Part shown: positions 35,940-37,761 of the stretch, in pieces
Layout of the letters: every line of letters begins with the position of its first letter
How positions within the stretch are numbered: position 1 is the stretch's first letter
NCBI GenBank assembly: GCA_025459425.1
Contig: JALOQF010000022.1
Location: 1 to 37,761, forward strand
Direction of reading: 5' to 3'
Source of the DNA: Myxococcaceae bacterium
Lineage (GTDB): Bacteria > Myxococcota > Myxococcia > Myxococcales > Myxococcaceae
DNA length: 37,761 nucleotides
Position numbers and translations under genes: made by a program
The notes under the pieces: model-generated
Database searches by the model: none
What the model was told of the DNA's origin: nothing
What the model saw: only the letters and a program-made list of their open reading frames with translations

Positions 35940-37381
35940 CGGAGCGCGGCGTCGATGCGATGGAGCGTCTCGTCGCGGCCCAGCAGCTCGAGCGTCAGCC
36001 CGATGCCGGGGGACACCGTGCCGCCCGTCGCCGCCACGCGGATCGGCTGCGCCACCGCGCCCACCTTCGCGCCGTTCGCGTCAGCGACGATCTTCACGAT
36101 GGGGTCGATGGCCTCGGCCGTCCACGAGGGCAGGGCGACGAGCTGCTCCTTCGCCTTCGCCAGCAGCGCCTTGCCCTCGGGCCCCAGGTGCTTCGCGGCG
36201 GACGCGCCGTCGATGGTGACGCCGTGCGCGTAGTAGGGCCGCAGCTTCTGGGCCATCTCGACCAGGGTCTCGCTCCGCTCGGCGAAGGCCTTCACGCCCA
36301 GCTCGAGCTTCGCGTCGACCGTCGCGTCGGGCACGCCCGTGGCCTGCAGGTACGGCAAGAGCGCCATCGCCACCTGGAGCGGCTCCAGCGTCTTGAGCCA
36401 GTGCTTGTTGGTGGCCAGCAGCTTGCCGGGGTTCCACACGCCCTGGCTGTGGCCCACGCCCGAGAAGTCGAACTTCGAGATCAGCTCGTCGCGGGTGAAG
36501 AGCTCGTCGTTGCCGTGGCTCCAGCCCAGGCGCGCGATGAAGTTGATGAGCCCGTGCGGGAGAATGCCGTTCTCCTTGTGGCGCATCACGTCGGCTTCGG
36601 GGTGCTTGCGCTTGGACAGCTTCGAGTTGTCCTGCGCGAAGATGAGCGGAATGTGCGCGAACTGCGGCGGCTGCCAGCCGAGCGCCTCGTAGATCATGAG
36701 CTGCGGGAAGGTGCTGTTGATGTGCTCCTGCCCGCGCGCGACGTGGGTGATCGCCATGTCGTGATCGTCGACGACGCAGCCGAAGTTGTAGAGCGGCACG
36801 CCGTCGGAGCGCATCAGCACGAAGTCGTCGAAGTCGTCGTAGGGCTTCTCGATGCGGCCGAGCACGAGATCGTCGAAGCCGAAGCGGCCCTCGCGGCGCG
36901 GCATCTTGAAGCGGATGAGCGCGGGCCCGTCACGGCGCTCCTTCGAGTCGCGCCAGGGGCTCGTGAACTTGAACCCCGCGGAGCGCAGGTCGTCGCCTTC
37001 CTTGAGGCCCTTCTCGGCGGCGAAGGCCTTGCGCGCAGCGGCGAGCTCTTCTTCGGTCGAGTAATCGCGGTAGGCCCAGCCCTTCGCGATGAGCTCGTCG
37101 GCGATGGCGGCGTAGCGCGCGAGCTTCTTCATCTGGAAGTAGGGGCCGTGGCCGCCGTCCTTGCCGGGGCCTTCGTCCCAGTCGATGCCCAGCCAGGTGA
37201 GCCCGTCGAGGATCGCCTGCAAGGATTGTTCGGTACTGCGCTCTTGATCGGTGTCCTCGATGCGCAGCACGAACGTCCCGCCGTGTTTGCGGGCGTAGAG
37301 CCAGTTGAAGAGGGCGGTACGGGCGCCGCCGATGTGGAGGTACCCGGTGGGAGACGGCGCGAATCGGAGCCTGGGCTTCAT
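35936..37381 (-). CDS. gltX: Glutamyl-tRNA synthetase
   Basis: Class I aminoacyl-tRNA synthetase that attaches glutamate to tRNA-Glu. If it is of the non-discriminating type it would also charge tRNA-Gln for later amidation by GatCAB. ATG 37381 gives a 481-residue protein, the standard length. The HIGH motif is YLHIGGARTALFNWLY at 14-29 and the KMSKS-like motif is KLSKRK near residue 247. The catalytic-domain signature RIEDTDQERS and the DIAITHVARGQEHINSTFPQ-like segment (here MAITHVARGQEHINSTFPQ) are present. The C-terminus is complete (GTVSPGIGLTLELLGRDETL). It is the first gene of a unit with CPBP, a secreted protein and tRNA-Gln. Confidence 0.97.
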   Translation of the reverse strand: MKPRLRFAPSPTGYLHIGGARTALFNWLYARKHGGTFVLRIEDTDQERSTEQSLQAILDGLTWLGIDWDEGPGKDGGHGPYFQMKKLARYAAIADELIAKGWAYRDYSTEEELAAARKAFAAEKGLKEGDDLRSAGFKFTSPWRDSKERRDGPALIRFKMPRREGRFGFDDLVLGRIEKPYDDFDDFVLMRSDGVPLYNFGCVVDDHDMAITHVARGQEHINSTFPQLMIYEALGWQPPQFAHIPLIFAQDNSKLSKRKHPEADVMRHKENGILPHGLINFIARLGWSHGNDELFTRDELISKFDFSGVGHSQGVWNPGKLLATNKHWLKTLEPLQVAMALLPYLQATGVPDATVDAKLELGVKAFAERSETLVEMAQKLRPYYAHGVTIDGASAAKHLGPEGKALLAKAKEQLVALPSWTAEAIDPIVKIVADANGAKVGAVAQPIRVAATGGTVSPGIGLTLELLGRDETLHRIDAALR

Positions 37382-37491
37382 GAGCGGCGCGCATAGCAGA
37401 CCTTCGGGGAGCGGGAACGGACGTCAACATGCGGAAAACCGCGCCCGTGCCTAGACTGCCGCTCTCCGCGGCCGGCGGATCAGGAGTCGAC

Positions 37492-37761
37492 ATGACACGC
37501 GTGATGTGGGCCGCTGGTGTGGTCGGGCTGTTCGCCTCGGCGTGTTTCATTCCTCCGAGCGAGGCGTGCAACGAGCCCGGGGTTCAGTGCCTGCCCGATG
37601 GAGGTCGCGCCGGAGGAACTGCCGGTGGCTCGAGCGGCGGCACGTCGGGCGGGAGCGGTGGAGGCTCGGCGGTCGGCGGTGGCTCGGCGGTTGGTGGTGG
37701 CTCGACGGTCGGCGGTGGCTCGGCGGTCGGTGGTGGCTCGGCGGTCGGTGGAGGCTCCCCG
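37492..37761 (+). CDS. Gly/Ser-repeat lipoprotein, N-terminal fragment (3' end outside window)
   Basis: ATG 37492 follows AGGAG by five bases. An earlier in-frame ATG at 37429 is possible but lacks this site. The visible 90 codons encode a lipoprotein signal, MTRVMWAAGVVGLFASAC, then a short stretch with two Cys (FIPPSEACNEPGVQCLPDGG), then Gly/Ser/Val repeats to the window edge. It has the same layout as the genes at 849 and 29965, so the missing part is likely a Cys-rich or propeller-like domain (inference). It is divergent from gltX; the shared 110-base gap should hold promoters for both. Confidence 0.75.
   Translation, partial: MTRVMWAAGVVGLFASACFIPPSEACNEPGVQCLPDGGRAGGTAGGSSGGTSGGSGGGSAVGGGSAVGGGSTVGGGSAVGGGSAVGGGSP
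37660..37761 (+). repeat. 18-base tandem repeat encoding (G/A)GGSAV-type linker
   Basis: Five units of 18 bases (GGN GGC TCG GCG GTC GGN in codon frame) run from 37660 to 37749, with a partial sixth to the edge. Units differ mostly at third positions, and one has ACG for GCG (Ala to Thr). The in-frame unit length means slippage changes linker length without breaking the gene. Confidence 0.9.

Overview
The window is high-GC DNA (roughly 70% by eye) from a bacterium, most likely a myxobacterium or other Myxococcota. The support is the many lipoproteins with Gly/Ser/Ala linkers and Cys-rich modules, FG-GAP/VCBS repeat proteins, a PknB-like kinase remnant, a Roadblock/LC7 protein, a PA0069-type radical SAM protein and frequent GTG/TTG starts. 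No integrase, transposase, CRISPR array or biosynthetic gene cluster was seen. The left and right ends both cut through lipoprotein-type genes.

Layout. 1-5375: two tandem paralogous FG-GAP/VCBS surface proteins. The complete one is a ~1508-residue lipoprotein with nine Cys-rich repeats, about twelve calcium-loop motifs and an embedded group A-like SRCR domain, a fold known mainly from animals. 5683-9530: a cell-wall patch with a secreted NlpC/P60 enzyme, a small unknown protein, a Pro-rich protein whose C-terminal NlpC/CHAP-like domain appears to lack the catalytic cysteine, and an AmiC-type amidase. 9562-11838: a membrane spermidine-synthase-like protein. 11938-14927 (minus): a BIG2-containing lipoprotein translationally coupled to a small membrane protein, divergent from an HtrA/Do-like protease (15098-16468). 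16471-17004 (minus): a 49-residue peptide gene and a small four-helix membrane protein interrupted by an in-frame amber codon. 17376-23152: smc and an M13 metallopeptidase lipoprotein. 23570-25844: cydAB for a short-Q-loop (CIO-type) bd oxidase. 25853-26115: degenerate tandem repeats in a gene-free stretch. 26331-29188: a mini SPFH protein, then a TetR regulator, a ferritin-like diiron protein and a GlsB/YeaQ membrane protein in an apparent operon with two operator-like inverted repeats. 29189-31630: gene decay, with c-type heme motifs and a truncated Ser/Thr kinase around an intact Cys-rich lipoprotein. 31631-33019 (minus): a Roadblock/LC7 protein and a radical SAM protein. 33148-34653: an orphan ExbD/TolR and an AI-2E-family exporter overlapping tail to tail. 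34703-37381 (minus): gltX, a CPBP protease, a small secreted protein, tRNA-Gln(CUG) and a strong hairpin terminator, apparently one transcription unit. 37492-end: a Gly/Ser-repeat lipoprotein cut by the window edge.

Much of the window concerns the envelope: surface lipoproteins, peptidoglycan hydrolases, a periplasmic protease and peptidase, and membrane energetics. The housekeeping genes smc and gltX suggest a chromosomal core rather than a mobile island. The items most worth following up are the SRCR/VCBS lipoprotein, the apparent pseudo-hydrolase among active hydrolases, the TetR-diiron operon with its paired operator-like sites, the amber-split membrane protein and the gltX/tRNA-Gln transcription unit.
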